The translations under genes were made by a program, and so were the position numbers. A DNA stretch of 64,000 nucleotides from Arthrobacter sp. EpRS71. GTDB lineage: Bacteria > Actinomycetota > Actinomycetes > Actinomycetales > Micrococcaceae. Location: positions 354,015-418,014 of the forward strand of contig NZ_LNUV01000001.1 in the NCBI RefSeq assembly GCF_001512285.1. The letters run 5' to 3'. The notes under the pieces were generated by a model. That model was not told the origin of the DNA, did not search any database, and was given only the letters and a program-made list of their open reading frames with translations. Positions 8,934 to 17,577 of this stretch are shown here, one piece after another. The stretch's first letter is position 1. Each line of letters opens with the position of its first letter.

Positions 8934-10220
8934 TTACTTCTCCCCTTTCATGGCTGTGCCATCTGCCACGGCGAGCACGGCATCGGTCAGTCGAGCTGCG
9001 ATGTCCTCCGCGACCTTTTCGTCCATGGGCGTGGACAAGGACAGCAGGTTGGCTGGCGAGCCGAGCAAACCCCGCTCATAGGACGCCCACCACAGTTCAT
9101 GCTGGGTGCGCTCGCCCACTTTCTCCACGCCTGCGGGAACAGCCCGCAGCAGCGAACCCCGCCCACGGATTTCCCAGCCGGCGTCTGCGATCCGCGCGTT
9201 CACGGCGTCCCGTGTAGTGTCGCCGAGGTGATTCAGTCTCTTGACTTCTTCTTGGGTGAAAAGACGTAAGGCAACTGCTCCGGCTGCCATGCTGACCGGG
9301 TTCCCCGAGAACGTGCCGCCGTGTGGCAAGCTGCCGGGGCGGGTCGGATCCACTTCGGCCATCAGCTCAGCACGACCAGCCACTGCTCCCACGGGGAACC
9401 CTCCGCCAATCAACTTTCCTGTGGTGAGCAAGTCCGGAGAAACACCGTACTCTCCACTGAAGCCGTTGAAACCAAGCCGGAGGCTGATGACCTCGTCAAT
9501 GATCAGAACGATCCCGTACCGCGTGGCCAACTCACGGGCCGTGTGGACGAAGTCCTCGGAGATCCGGAGCAAGCCGGCACGGTTTGGCAGCAGGTCAAGG
9601 ATGATCGCAGCATAGGATTCCGGTGCTGCCTCCACCTCCTGGCGCAGGGTCTCGACGTCGTTGAGCGGCACCGCTGTGACGTCATTAATGACACCCTGGG
9701 TGACTCCCCGCTGGTAGGAGGGGCCGCCTGGAACCAGAGCGACCTCGGATGTGCCGTGGTAGCCGCCCTTGGTGACTATGACGCGTTCCCGCCCGGTGCT
9801 GGCCCGCGCAATGCGAATCGCGGACATCACCGCTTCCGTGCCGGAGTTGGCAAACCGCACCTGATCGAGGTCGGGTAGACGGGACAACAGCAGGTCGGCA
9901 AGGTCCCACTCGTAGAGATTGGGGATCCCCCAGCTGGCACCGGCTGTGAGCGCCTTGGTGGCGGCCTCCGTGATCTCAGGGTGGGCGTTGCCGTGTATCA
10001 GGGACGTGAAATTGTTGTTTGCATCGATCAGTTCGTGGCCGCGGTCATCCCAGACACGGTACCCCTCGCCCCGGATGGCGTAAGGGCTCGGGGCACCTGT
10101 GTAGTACGTCGATCGGCCATAGCCGCCGGGCAGCAACGGGAAGCCGCGGGGTCCCCTGCGCAGATGTGGATCCTCTGCGGGGTGGTTCTGCGTGATGGCG
10201 TTCTTTTGCTCTGTTCCCAC
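8934..10220 (-). CDS. Class III PLP-dependent aminotransferase (glutamate-1-semialdehyde aminomutase-like)
   Basis: PLP enzyme of 428 residues. Visible landmarks are the phosphate-binding NSGTEAVMSAIRIAR near residues 125-139, the PLP-ring aspartate in LIIDEVISLR (Asp242), and the Schiff-base lysine in TTGKLIGGGFPVG (Lys269). The protein begins at a GTG (10220) with GGAGAG upstream. The closest resemblance is to HemL-like members, but the location in a catabolic operon between hydroxyacid dehydrogenase and FAH-fold genes argues against a haem function. A transamination or aminomutase step on an amino acid, amino sugar or cyclitol intermediate is likelier. Specificity is unknown. Confidence 0.88.
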   Translation of the reverse strand: MGTEQKNAITQNHPAEDPHLRRGPRGFPLLPGGYGRSTYYTGAPSPYAIRGEGYRVWDDRGHELIDANNNFTSLIHGNAHPEITEAATKALTAGASWGIPNLYEWDLADLLLSRLPDLDQVRFANSGTEAVMSAIRIARASTGRERVIVTKGGYHGTSEVALVPGGPSYQRGVTQGVINDVTAVPLNDVETLRQEVEAAPESYAAIILDLLPNRAGLLRISEDFVHTARELATRYGIVLIIDEVISLRLGFNGFSGEYGVSPDLLTTGKLIGGGFPVGAVAGRAELMAEVDPTRPGSLPHGGTFSGNPVSMAAGAVALRLFTQEEVKRLNHLGDTTRDAVNARIADAGWEIRGRGSLLRAVPAGVEKVGERTQHELWWASYERGLLGSPANLLSLSTPMDEKVAEDIAARLTDAVLAVADGTAMKGEK

Positions 10221-10238
10221 TTGGTTCTCTCCAGTCTT

Positions 10239-11186
10239 TCAGTTCACGAGGTCGATCAGCGGCTGCCCCGTCAAGGCCAGGCGGACCCTCTCCACGGCAC
10301 CCTCCTGCAGAGCACCCGTGGAGCGGTTGGAACGCCACGCAATGTGGGGCGTCAGGATGGTGTTGGGCGCTGAACGAAGCGGATGTTCAGCACCGAGTGG
10401 CTCTTCGGCGAAGGTGTCGATGCCGGCGCCGGCAATGTGCCCGGAGGTAAGCGCCTCGGCGAGGGCTGATTCCTCGATGAGGCCACCACGAGACACGTTG
10501 ACGACCACCGCCCCCTTGCGCATACGGTCCAGAACATCCTTGGAAATGAGGTTGGCCGTATCCGCTGTCAGCGGCAGGTGCAGTGAGACGACGTCGGAAT
10601 TCTCCAGGATGTCTTCCAAAGCGGTCAGTTCCACAAAGCTCTCCGTGACGAATGGGTCGTAAGCCCGGACCTGTGCCCCAACAGCTTGATACATGCGGGC
10701 AACGTGCTGGCCAATGCGGCCCATTCCCAAAACGCCGACCTCGAGTTCGGACAGAACCGGGGTGTCGTAGCCGATGGTCCCGGCCCAGCCGAGGTCCCGG
10801 ATGGACGCATTACCCGCAGGCAACCTGCGCGCCAAGGCCAGGCCCATGGCAAAGGCATGCGAGGCAACTTCTTCCGACGCAGTTCCAGGGACAATGGACA
10901 CCGGAATGCCGGCCTCGGTAGCTGCGGCAACATCAATGTTGTCGTAGCCGATTCCATACCTGATGACAGCCTTGCAGTTGGACATCACCGGGAAGTCCAC
11001 AGCCGTGAGTTTCGCGTACGGAGTGATCATCACGATGTCGGCGTCGGGAAGTCCTTCGCGGAAGGAATCGGCGTCGGCAGCCGGATTGAGTGTGTAACCG
11101 AACTCCTTGGCAAGCGCGTGCTCGCGGTCCAGGTTCGGAAAGTGATGTGGGGCCACAAGAATGGTTCCGTGGGCATCGCGGGTCAT
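10239..11186 (-). CDS. D-isomer-specific 2-hydroxyacid dehydrogenase
   Basis: NAD-dependent oxidoreductase interconverting D-2-hydroxyacids and 2-keto acids, 315 residues, the normal family length. The Rossmann motif is LGMGRIGQHVARMYQ. The catalytic Arg-Glu-His set appears as NVSRGGLIEESAL, GIDTFAEEPLG and ILTPHIAW. The ATG at 11186 is preferred over the open frame to 11360: AGGACG stands upstream and homology begins here. It is the first gene of the operon, preceded by 220 bp holding the regulator's terminator and the TGGGACACTGTCCCA palindrome. Phosphoglycerate, glyoxylate or hydroxypyruvate dehydrogenase-like activity cannot be told apart from sequence alone. Confidence 0.9.
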   Translation of the reverse strand: MTRDAHGTILVAPHHFPNLDREHALAKEFGYTLNPAADADSFREGLPDADIVMITPYAKLTAVDFPVMSNCKAVIRYGIGYDNIDVAAATEAGIPVSIVPGTASEEVASHAFAMGLALARRLPAGNASIRDLGWAGTIGYDTPVLSELEVGVLGMGRIGQHVARMYQAVGAQVRAYDPFVTESFVELTALEDILENSDVVSLHLPLTADTANLISKDVLDRMRKGAVVVNVSRGGLIEESALAEALTSGHIAGAGIDTFAEEPLGAEHPLRSAPNTILTPHIAWRSNRSTGALQEGAVERVRLALTGQPLIDLVN

Positions 11187-11316
11187 AGTCGTCGTCCTGT
11201 TCGTTTTTGTACCCTCTTGATCTGCCAAGCGCCCCGTGGAGGGTGCCGGTGTCCGGGTAGTTTCAAGTAGAACGCGGCTCCGCATGGCTGATCCGTACCA
11301 GATCGAGACACCTGGG

Positions 11317-11331
11317 TGGGACACTGTCCCA
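11317..11331. promoter_or_regulatory. Perfect 15-bp palindrome, candidate activator site of the hyu/iolD-like operon
   Basis: TGGGACACTGTCCCA is a perfect palindrome centred about 138 bp upstream of the first operon start (11186), downstream of the Fis-type regulator gene and its terminator. Symmetry, distance and neighbourhood fit an upstream activating site for that regulator. A matching half-site TGTCCCA appears near 2832, in the gap upstream of the iolD-like gene. Confidence 0.5.
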
Positions 11332-11363
11332 GCTTCGCCAAGCTGTTTGGCAGGCAGCAAAAA

Positions 11364-11392
11364 GCAGCCGGCCCTACGCGGTGGCCGGCTGC
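11364..11392 (-). terminator. Intrinsic terminator of the Fis-type regulator gene
   Basis: A 10-bp inverted repeat (GCAGCCGGCC at 11364-11373, mirrored at 11383-11392) is followed on the minus strand by TTTTTGC. It begins 14 bases after the regulator stop. Confidence 0.8.
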
Positions 11393-11406
11393 CTTAAGTC
11401 CCGGAA

Positions 11407-13209
11407 TTAGAGGTCGAATCCGCGGCTGCGGAAATAGTCCATCCTGCGGTAGAGGGTGGAACGGCCAATCTGCAAGGCCACTGCTGCCAGGCTGCGGTTG
11501 CCATCGGCTTCCTGGAGGGCCGTGCGGAGCTCACTGAGCTCGGCGTCCTCCAGCCTGGACAGCCGGCCCTTGGTAAGGACCCTGTGGTAGCCCTGCGGAA
11601 GATCGTCCACAGTCACTTCGGCCCCGGCGGCACGCTCCACAGCATTCGACACGACGGCCCGCAGTTGATCGATGTTCCTGGGCCAATCCGCGTGAGTCAG
11701 GGTGGTGAGGAGACGGCGGGACAGTTTCCGGTCGCCCATCTCTGCGGCGATGGCAGAAGCAAGCGGCGGGATGTCTTCCCTGCGATTACGCAAGGGCTCC
11801 ACCGAGATTTCCAGGACGTCGAATGCGTCCGAGAGCAGGAGAGTGGCATCCGTGGGGTGAGTGATGGTGAACGCCAGTTTGGTGGTGGTGTTGCCTCTCA
11901 GGTTATTGACCAGCTCGGCGGCTTCATTTTGGGAGAGTTCGTCGGCGTGTTCAACAACCAAAGTTGACGGAAGCTCCGTAGACACGCGATGAACCACGTC
12001 CCGAACTTGCGGATTCCTCAGCGCCCCACTCCTGGCATCTACCACCATCTGCTCACCACGCATCGACGCAATGGCGCCGGCCAACCTGCGCTTACCGCTG
12101 CCCAGTTCACCGATCACTACCACTGAGCGCTCTTGCTCTACAGCTTTGCGGGCCAGATTCAGGGCACGTTTGAAACCCATGCTTGTCCCGTCCAAATGCT
12201 TCATGAGCCGGTTCGTAGTGTCCGGCAATGATGGTCCCGGTCTATTAGGGTCGCTGACGGACTCGGAAATGCGCACCTTCACTGGCGCGTGGGGACGGAC
12301 AACCACGATGGCACCGACATTGGATGCAGAGAGCGTCACCGGAGAAACTTCAAGCGTGGAAAGCCCTGGTCCCTGAAGCGATACCTCATAGTTCATTTCC
12401 CGGCCGGAGGACATTACCGCTTTTGCGTACCCCGAAATGATGGAGAAGTCGCTGTCCTCCAAGCTAGCGGTTGCGGAGGCATTGAGAAGGGAGTTCTTGC
12501 CATCCAAGGCAATCACGGCTCGATTGCCCCTGCGGCGCGAGACCGTCAAGTATTCGCTGAGCAGCGCCCGTTCCCTGGATGACGTGCGGACCTCGATGTC
12601 GCGTTCAATTCGGGATGCAACCCCCTCAAGCATCAGCAGGGTCGATGACGGTTCCAGCGCGGAGACCCTGTTGGCCGGCAAGGTAAGACCGATAACAGCC
12701 CGGACGCGGTTGTGGAAGGGATCACGGACCAAGGAAGCGAAACACCAGTTGCCCCTCATGTCTTCGCGGAAGTGTTCCTCCGGTGCGAGCCAGACGCCCC
12801 GCCCTTCTTCCAGAGCGAGACCTTCTCCGTTGCTGCCGCAACTCTCTTCCAAGAGTGAATACCCTGCTGGAAAGCCGTCGTCGCGCAGGAAGTCTGCCTT
12901 GACGAGGACTCCGTTCGGTGCGGTGATGTTGACGTAACCTCCCATGTCAGCTGCGACTTCATCCAATTTCTGCAAGTGTGGGCCCGCAGCACTGATGGTG
13001 AACTCGTCCACCCGGCCTTCATCAAAGAATCCCCGGTCCGCCACAGCGTCGACGCCAGCCGCGCGGCTTCTGTACCAGGAGCGTGCCACGATCGGCCGGA
13101 TCCCGGTGAGGTCAGCGTGAGGCTGCATCAGGAAGAGTTCGCGCAGCCGGTCTGTTTGGCGCAGCGACTCATGGGGCAACCAAGGAGAAAGAACTTCAGC
13201 AGCGGCCAT
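11407..13209 (-). CDS. AcoR-like Fis-family transcriptional regulator with degenerate AAA+ domain
   Basis: Regulator of 600 residues. The N-terminal half (to about 310) holds a GAF-type sensory region with the family-typical ESCGSNGEGLALEEG. A AAA+ region begins at about 365, with Walker A as GELGSGKR instead of the usual GESGTGKE and Walker B as LVVEHADEL. A C-terminal Fis helix-turn-helix ends the protein (NRSLAAVALQIGRSTLYRRM). No GAFTGA loop is visible, consistent with actinobacteria lacking sigma-54, so it must work with another holoenzyme. The ATG at 13209 is chosen; a GTG three codons upstream is an alternative. The gene lies just upstream of the catabolic operon on the same strand and probably activates it in response to the pathway substrate. 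Confidence 0.88.
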   Translation of the reverse strand: MAAAEVLSPWLPHESLRQTDRLRELFLMQPHADLTGIRPIVARSWYRSRAAGVDAVADRGFFDEGRVDEFTISAAGPHLQKLDEVAADMGGYVNITAPNGVLVKADFLRDDGFPAGYSLLEESCGSNGEGLALEEGRGVWLAPEEHFREDMRGNWCFASLVRDPFHNRVRAVIGLTLPANRVSALEPSSTLLMLEGVASRIERDIEVRTSSRERALLSEYLTVSRRRGNRAVIALDGKNSLLNASATASLEDSDFSIISGYAKAVMSSGREMNYEVSLQGPGLSTLEVSPVTLSASNVGAIVVVRPHAPVKVRISESVSDPNRPGPSLPDTTNRLMKHLDGTSMGFKRALNLARKAVEQERSVVVIGELGSGKRRLAGAIASMRGEQMVVDARSGALRNPQVRDVVHRVSTELPSTLVVEHADELSQNEAAELVNNLRGNTTTKLAFTITHPTDATLLLSDAFDVLEISVEPLRNRREDIPPLASAIAAEMGDRKLSRRLLTTLTHADWPRNIDQLRAVVSNAVERAAGAEVTVDDLPQGYHRVLTKGRLSRLEDAELSELRTALQEADGNRSLAAVALQIGRSTLYRRMDYFRSRGFDL

Positions 13210-13241
13210 GTCAATCACGTTCCTTCGTGGAGTGGAGGTTG

Positions 13242-13463
13242 TCAGGAGACGGCGGCGGTGCCGCCACGGCGCGAAGCCAGCCACTTGCTTCCCCAGCCTC
13301 GACCCCTAGGACGGAAGGCCTGTTGCGCGCGCCAGTTTGGGTCGTGGGCGGCGTCGTCTTCCAGCGCCCGGGCGCTGATGTACGCGGCCACCATGCCAGA
13401 GAGGCCACTGCCCAAACTGATGGTGCTTTCTTTGGCCCCCCGGCTCGAATCCTCGATATCCAT
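13242..13463 (-). CDS. Small hypothetical protein, 73 residues
   Basis: No family recognised. The ATG at 13463 has a good AAGGA site 8 bases upstream, which supports translation. The product starts MDIEDSSRGAKESTISLGSG and has a short alanine/glycine-rich middle with an Arg/Trp-rich C terminus (RPRGRGWGSKWLASRRGG). The stop lies 32 bp before the regulator start, so the two may form one transcript. It is divergent from the TetR gene, and a candidate TetR operator lies in the gap. Opposite frames are also open here, so a chance ORF remains possible. Confidence 0.5.
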   Translation of the reverse strand: MDIEDSSRGAKESTISLGSGLSGMVAAYISARALEDDAAHDPNWRAQQAFRPRGRGWGSKWLASRRGGTAAVS

Positions 13464-13535
13464 GACTCGTTCCTTCCGCTAAGGCGTTCAGACGGCGGAG
13501 CCAGCGGGTGCTGCTTTGCGCCACTTTCAGAGTAC

Positions 13536-13553
13536 CTAACTAATGGTCGTTAG
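13536..13553. promoter_or_regulatory. Candidate TetR operator
   Basis: CTAACTAATGGTCGTTAG has 5-bp inverted arms CTAAC/GTTAG. It lies between the divergent small ORF (start 13463) and the TetR gene (start 13645), the usual position for an autoregulatory TetR-family operator. Confidence 0.4.
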
Positions 13554-13644
13554 CCAAGAGTTTCTGTAGAGTTGGACTGAACTTCGACCGCCCTTTGCGT
13601 CACGATCAATGAGGCAACGTCCACCCGACTGTTAGGGTCACATC

Positions 13645-14292
13645 ATGAGCAGCACGTCCTACAAGTCCGCCCGCGACACGTTCGCGCACCGTCTGGAGGA
13701 ATGGGATTGGGCTGGCCAAGGAGCATCAAGGCGGCACATCCTTGAAGCCTTTCTGGAGTTGGCCATTGCCAACGGATTCAACTCCGTATCGATGCGCACC
13801 ATCGCCAATGCCGTCAACATCAAGCCGCCCAGCCTCTACTCGCATTTCCCGGGCGGACGGGACGAGATCGTCGCCGAATCGCTGCGCTGGCATTTCCACC
13901 GCTTCGGCCAAGCACTGCTGGAAGCCGTGGACCACGCGCAATCGGCCTCCGAATTTTGGGATTGCATGGTCCGGCTCCACTTCACCCGCCAGGTGAGACT
14001 CCCCGAAAGCAACCTCTGGGACCTTCTGGTTGCGACCGACAGGATGGCCAACATTCTCCCCAGCGAGCTGCGTTCCCAGGTAGACGATTGGGTGGACCTC
14101 CACCAAAACATGTACGTCGCCGCCGCCGTCGACATGGGCTTTCCACAGGCTGAAGAACGGGTCAAAGTCGTCGTGACGCTCCTCGAAGGAGCCACACGCT
14201 GGGCATCACCGGAATGCAACGATGCCGAGCTTGCTGAACTCACCGACCGGGCTGTCGTCTTGTCCCGAACGATTCTTGCGGCGGATTTCTAG
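13645..14292 (+). CDS. TetR/AcrR family transcriptional regulator
   Basis: DNA-binding repressor-type protein of 215 residues. The N-terminal helix-turn-helix spans about residues 30-75 with ILEAFLELAIANGFNSVSMR, TIANAVNIKPPSLYSHFPG and DEIVAESL, matching the TetR_N layout. The remainder is an all-helical ligand domain of unknown specificity. It is divergently placed from the catabolic cluster, with an inverted repeat in the gap, so it may control itself and the neighbouring small ORF and regulator genes. The ATG at 13645 is the natural start. No effector can be predicted. Confidence 0.9.
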   Translation: MSSTSYKSARDTFAHRLEEWDWAGQGASRRHILEAFLELAIANGFNSVSMRTIANAVNIKPPSLYSHFPGGRDEIVAESLRWHFHRFGQALLEAVDHAQSASEFWDCMVRLHFTRQVRLPESNLWDLLVATDRMANILPSELRSQVDDWVDLHQNMYVAAAVDMGFPQAEERVKVVVTLLEGATRWASPECNDAELAELTDRAVVLSRTILAADF

Positions 14293-14487
14293 CAGGACGG
14301 TCAGCTGCGGCGGGATGGCCGGATAGCTGTTCAGCAGGTCGCCGGTATGGCACGCGCTGACGCCCTCGGTAGCCGTGTTGAGAAGGTCCGGGTCCTTGGC
14401 GAACTCTTCGAGTTGACGCGCTGGACCGGGATTAGGCTCGGCGTGCGTTGCACCATCGGCCGTCCGGCGTCGTCCGCTGTTTTCGGA

Positions 14488-14916
14488 CTACTTCGTGAGC
14501 GCCTTCTCCAACCAGGACCTCAACACCGGCGCGGGAGCCGCGCCGGCTTGTCTCGCGACGATCTTGCCGTCAACTATGACCATCAACGTCGGCACTGCCT
14601 GTATTGCGAACCTGGTCGAAAGCTGCGGCGAATGGTCTACATCGACCTTCACAAGTTTGATCTGCCCGGCTCGTTCGTGTGCCAACGTGTCCAGCACGGG
14701 GCTCACCACCCGGCACGGCCCACACCACACCGCCCAAAAGTCCACCAATACCGGAATGCCGGGCCGTTCGGCGATCGCACTGAAGTCGTCGTCGTCCGCT
14801 TCGACGATCCAAGGGAGGTCGTGGCGGCAGTTCCCGCACCGCGGCCGACCTTCGGCGGCGGCTGGAACGCGGTTCGACTTGCCGCAATGAGGACATGTGA
14901 TGACGGCTTTGTTCAT
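14488..14916 (-). CDS. trxC: Thioredoxin 2-type protein with N-terminal zinc ribbon
   Basis: Cytoplasmic disulfide reductase of 142 residues. An N-terminal zinc ribbon (CPHC with Cys8/Cys11, then CGNC with Cys27/Cys30) precedes a thioredoxin fold with active site WCGPC (Cys65, Cys68) and the cis-proline segment AVPTLMV. This is the TrxC arrangement, which in other bacteria is linked to oxidative stress. The ATG at 14916 has GGAGG 9 bases upstream. The gene is a single unit between the TetR gene (convergent) and xfp. In the same frame beyond the TAG stop the reading stays open for over 60 codons, which is probably chance in GC-rich DNA or the remnant of a lost gene. Confidence 0.92.
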   Translation of the reverse strand: MNKAVITCPHCGKSNRVPAAAEGRPRCGNCRHDLPWIVEADDDDFSAIAERPGIPVLVDFWAVWCGPCRVVSPVLDTLAHERAGQIKLVKVDVDHSPQLSTRFAIQAVPTLMVIVDGKIVARQAGAAPAPVLRSWLEKALTK

Positions 14917-15158
14917 GTGATTACGGCCTCCGTAAGCTCCATTGTGCTTTATTCAGCCACTGAAAACGAGGACCTGTCCAAGCCCTCTGATCTGTGGGTC
15001 GGGGCCTGGGAAGTCGCGGCATCGCAAACCGTCGCAATGCTTACTTTCCCAACGGCACCTCGATCGCCTCCTCGCTTTCGGGACGAATAACCCTCGACGC
15101 GACCACCATGACCAGGACGAATGATCCAACAGAACACTGGACCGGCGTTTGAACCCTA

Positions 15159-17570
15159 CTACTGCTCCGCCCACACCCAGTCCCTGATTTCGGGAAGGTC
15201 TTCGAAGTGCTCGCGGATGTAATGGGCGTGGGCATTGAGCTGAGACCTGCAGTGCTCCAGGAGTTGGTCCGCCCCCGCAAATTCGCCCCGGGCCCGACGT
15301 AATGCTTCCATGACCAGGTGGTAGCGGCTGACCTTGTTCAGGACCACCATGTCGAACGGTGTGGTGGTGGTGCCTTGCTCGTTGTAGCCACGGACATGGA
15401 ATCGCTCGGGATGTGGGCGGCCGTGCAGGAGTTGATGCAGTGCCCTCGCGTATCCGTGCCACGCCATCACCACGTCCACCTCAGCGGTGAAGAGTTCCTC
15501 GAATTTATCATCAGCCAACCCATGTGGATGGACCTCTGGAGGTGGCAAGACCATGGCATCCATGACGTTGACCACTCGGATGGATAAGTCCGGGACGTGC
15601 TTCTTCAGGAGCCATGCAGCCGCCAAAGTCTCCTGAGTAGGTACATCTCCGGCACTTGCAAGGACAATGTCCGGCCCCTGGCCGGCCGGGGTTCCGGGCG
15701 TCTCGTTGCCGGCCCAATCCCAGGTGGATGCGCCCACAGCTGCATGCTCCCGTGCCTCGTCGAGCGTCAGGTACTGCGGATGTTCCTGTTTGTCGATTAC
15801 CACCAGATTGACGTAGTCCTTGCTTTGGAGCATGTGTTCCGCGGTGACGAGCAAGGTGTTTGCGTCCGGAGGGAAGTAGACGCGGATGACCGTGCTGGAG
15901 AGGGACAGAACCGTGTCGATAAGACCAGGGCCCTGATGGCTGAAACCGTTGTGGTCGTTCCGCCAGCAGGTGGAGGTCAGCAGGATGTTCAGACTGGGAA
16001 CGGGCTGCCGCCACGTCAGCTCCCGTGAATGCTGCAGCCATTTGGCGTGTTGGATGGTCATGGAAGCGCTCACCATCGCAAACGCCTCATAGCTCGCGAA
16101 CAAGCCGTGGCGGCCCGTCAGCACGTATCCTTCCAGCCACCCTTGGCACAAGTGTTCGGATAGGACTTCCATCACGCGTCCGCTGGCGGAAACATGATCG
16201 TCGGCGAGCGCGGCTCCTGTGGTCGCGGCCGATTCGAGGAGGCATCTGTCGGTGGCTTCAAAGACTGCACCGAGTCTGTTGCTGTTGGTTTCGTCGGGGC
16301 AGAAGAGGCGGAACCTGGGGTCATCGGCAGTGTCGATGTAGATATCGCGCAGCATCTCCCCTAATGGCCTGGTGCTCCCGTGCATCACGCCTCCGCGGGG
16401 AACAGCTTCGAGGGCGTATCGATCGAGCGATGGTATTGCCAGGTCGCGGCTTCCCCTTCCGCGGCTGGCGGGCAGTGCGCCCATGCGTAAATCGCCGTCC
16501 GGGGCGAGCTGTGCGAGTTCTGGGATAAGGCGCCCGTCGGTGTCGAAGAGTTCTTCCGGCCGGTAGGAACGCATCCACGTTTCAAGTTGTTTCAGATGTT
16601 CTGGGTTTTCCTTGACTCCGGCCAGCGGGACTTGGTGGGAGCGGTGGGTTCCTTCTACGGGCTTTCCGTCCACCGTCACGGGTCCTGTCCATCCTTTGGG
16701 GGTTCGCAGGATGATGGCGGGCCATCGTGCTGGTCCGGTGACTCCCTCTGTGCGGGCGTGGGACTGGATGGCGCGGATGGATGCGTAGGCTGAGTCCAGC
16801 GCTGAGGCGAGGGCGGGGTGGACGATGGCTGGGTCGTCATCGGAGACGATGATGGGATCCCATCCGTGCGCCACCAGCAGTGATGCTACCTCCAGGTTCG
16901 GGCGACGGCCCAGCACGGTGGGACCGGAGATCTTGTACCCGTTGAGGTGGAGTATTGGGAGCACTGCACCATCCCTGAGCGGATTGATGAACGAGGGTGC
17001 CTTCCAAGAGCCTTCGAGCGGACCGGTTTCGGCTTCCCCATCACCGACGACGCAGGCAACGATCAGGTCCGGATTGTCCATGGCGGCTCCGGTGGCATGC
17101 ATGAGGGAGTAGCCCAGTTCGCCGCCCTCATGAATGGAGCCGGGCGTGGCCGGGCCGACGTGGCTGGCGATGCCTCCCGGCGTCGAAAACTGTCGGACGA
17201 GTCTCCGGAGACCCTTCACGTCTTTGCCAACAGCCGGATAAACCTCCGAGTAGCTGCCCTCCAGATAGGTATTGGCGACGACGGCGGGGCCTCCGTGGCC
17301 GGGACCGGCGACGAACAGGACTTCCGCACTCGTGCGACGGATCAGGCGGTTGAGGTGTGCGTAGATCAGTGACATGCCCGGGCTCGTACCCCAGTGACCC
17401 AAGAGCCTGGGTTTGATGTGCTCTCCTTGCAGCGGTTCCCGGAGCAGGGGGTTCTCCTGCAGATAGATCTGTGCCACGGTCAGGTAGTTGGCTGCGGACC
17501 AGTACCGGTGCAGGAGGTCAAAGTTCTCAGCGTCCGGCAGGGTGCCGGTGGCGTTCTCGTCCAGGCTCAT
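15159..17570 (-). CDS. xfp: Phosphoketolase (xylulose-5-phosphate / fructose-6-phosphate)
   Basis: TPP enzyme splitting xylulose-5-P or fructose-6-P with phosphate into acetyl-phosphate plus a sugar phosphate; 803 residues, a normal length. Signatures are GHWGTSPGMSLIYAHLNRLI near the N terminus, GPGHGGPAVVANTYLEG, and the TPP motif VVGDGEAETGPLEGSW. The ATG at 17570 lies 7 bp after the ackA stop, so acetyl-phosphate passes to acetate kinase encoded in the same operon. This pair yields ATP without respiration, in keeping with the neighbouring hypoxia-type genes. Upstream open sequence to 17645 is rejected because it overlaps ackA and lacks homology. Confidence 0.95.
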   Translation of the reverse strand: MSLDENATGTLPDAENFDLLHRYWSAANYLTVAQIYLQENPLLREPLQGEHIKPRLLGHWGTSPGMSLIYAHLNRLIRRTSAEVLFVAGPGHGGPAVVANTYLEGSYSEVYPAVGKDVKGLRRLVRQFSTPGGIASHVGPATPGSIHEGGELGYSLMHATGAAMDNPDLIVACVVGDGEAETGPLEGSWKAPSFINPLRDGAVLPILHLNGYKISGPTVLGRRPNLEVASLLVAHGWDPIIVSDDDPAIVHPALASALDSAYASIRAIQSHARTEGVTGPARWPAIILRTPKGWTGPVTVDGKPVEGTHRSHQVPLAGVKENPEHLKQLETWMRSYRPEELFDTDGRLIPELAQLAPDGDLRMGALPASRGRGSRDLAIPSLDRYALEAVPRGGVMHGSTRPLGEMLRDIYIDTADDPRFRLFCPDETNSNRLGAVFEATDRCLLESAATTGAALADDHVSASGRVMEVLSEHLCQGWLEGYVLTGRHGLFASYEAFAMVSASMTIQHAKWLQHSRELTWRQPVPSLNILLTSTCWRNDHNGFSHQGPGLIDTVLSLSSTVIRVYFPPDANTLLVTAEHMLQSKDYVNLVVIDKQEHPQYLTLDEAREHAAVGASTWDWAGNETPGTPAGQGPDIVLASAGDVPTQETLAAAWLLKKHVPDLSIRVVNVMDAMVLPPPEVHPHGLADDKFEELFTAEVDVVMAWHGYARALHQLLHGRPHPERFHVRGYNEQGTTTTPFDMVVLNKVSRYHLVMEALRRARGEFAGADQLLEHCRSQLNAHAHYIREHFEDLPEIRDWVWAEQ

Positions 17571-17577
17571 GTCGGGA

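Noticed and set aside
14347-15090. 247-codon plus-strand frame across trxC
   Set aside because: Overlaps thioredoxin in antisense and lacks any recognised domain.
15041-15137. Short minus-strand hydrophobic fragment (FVLVMVVASRVIRPE) after xfp
   Set aside because: Looks like a possible C-terminal transporter remnant but is too short, and no start or ribosome site could be supported.
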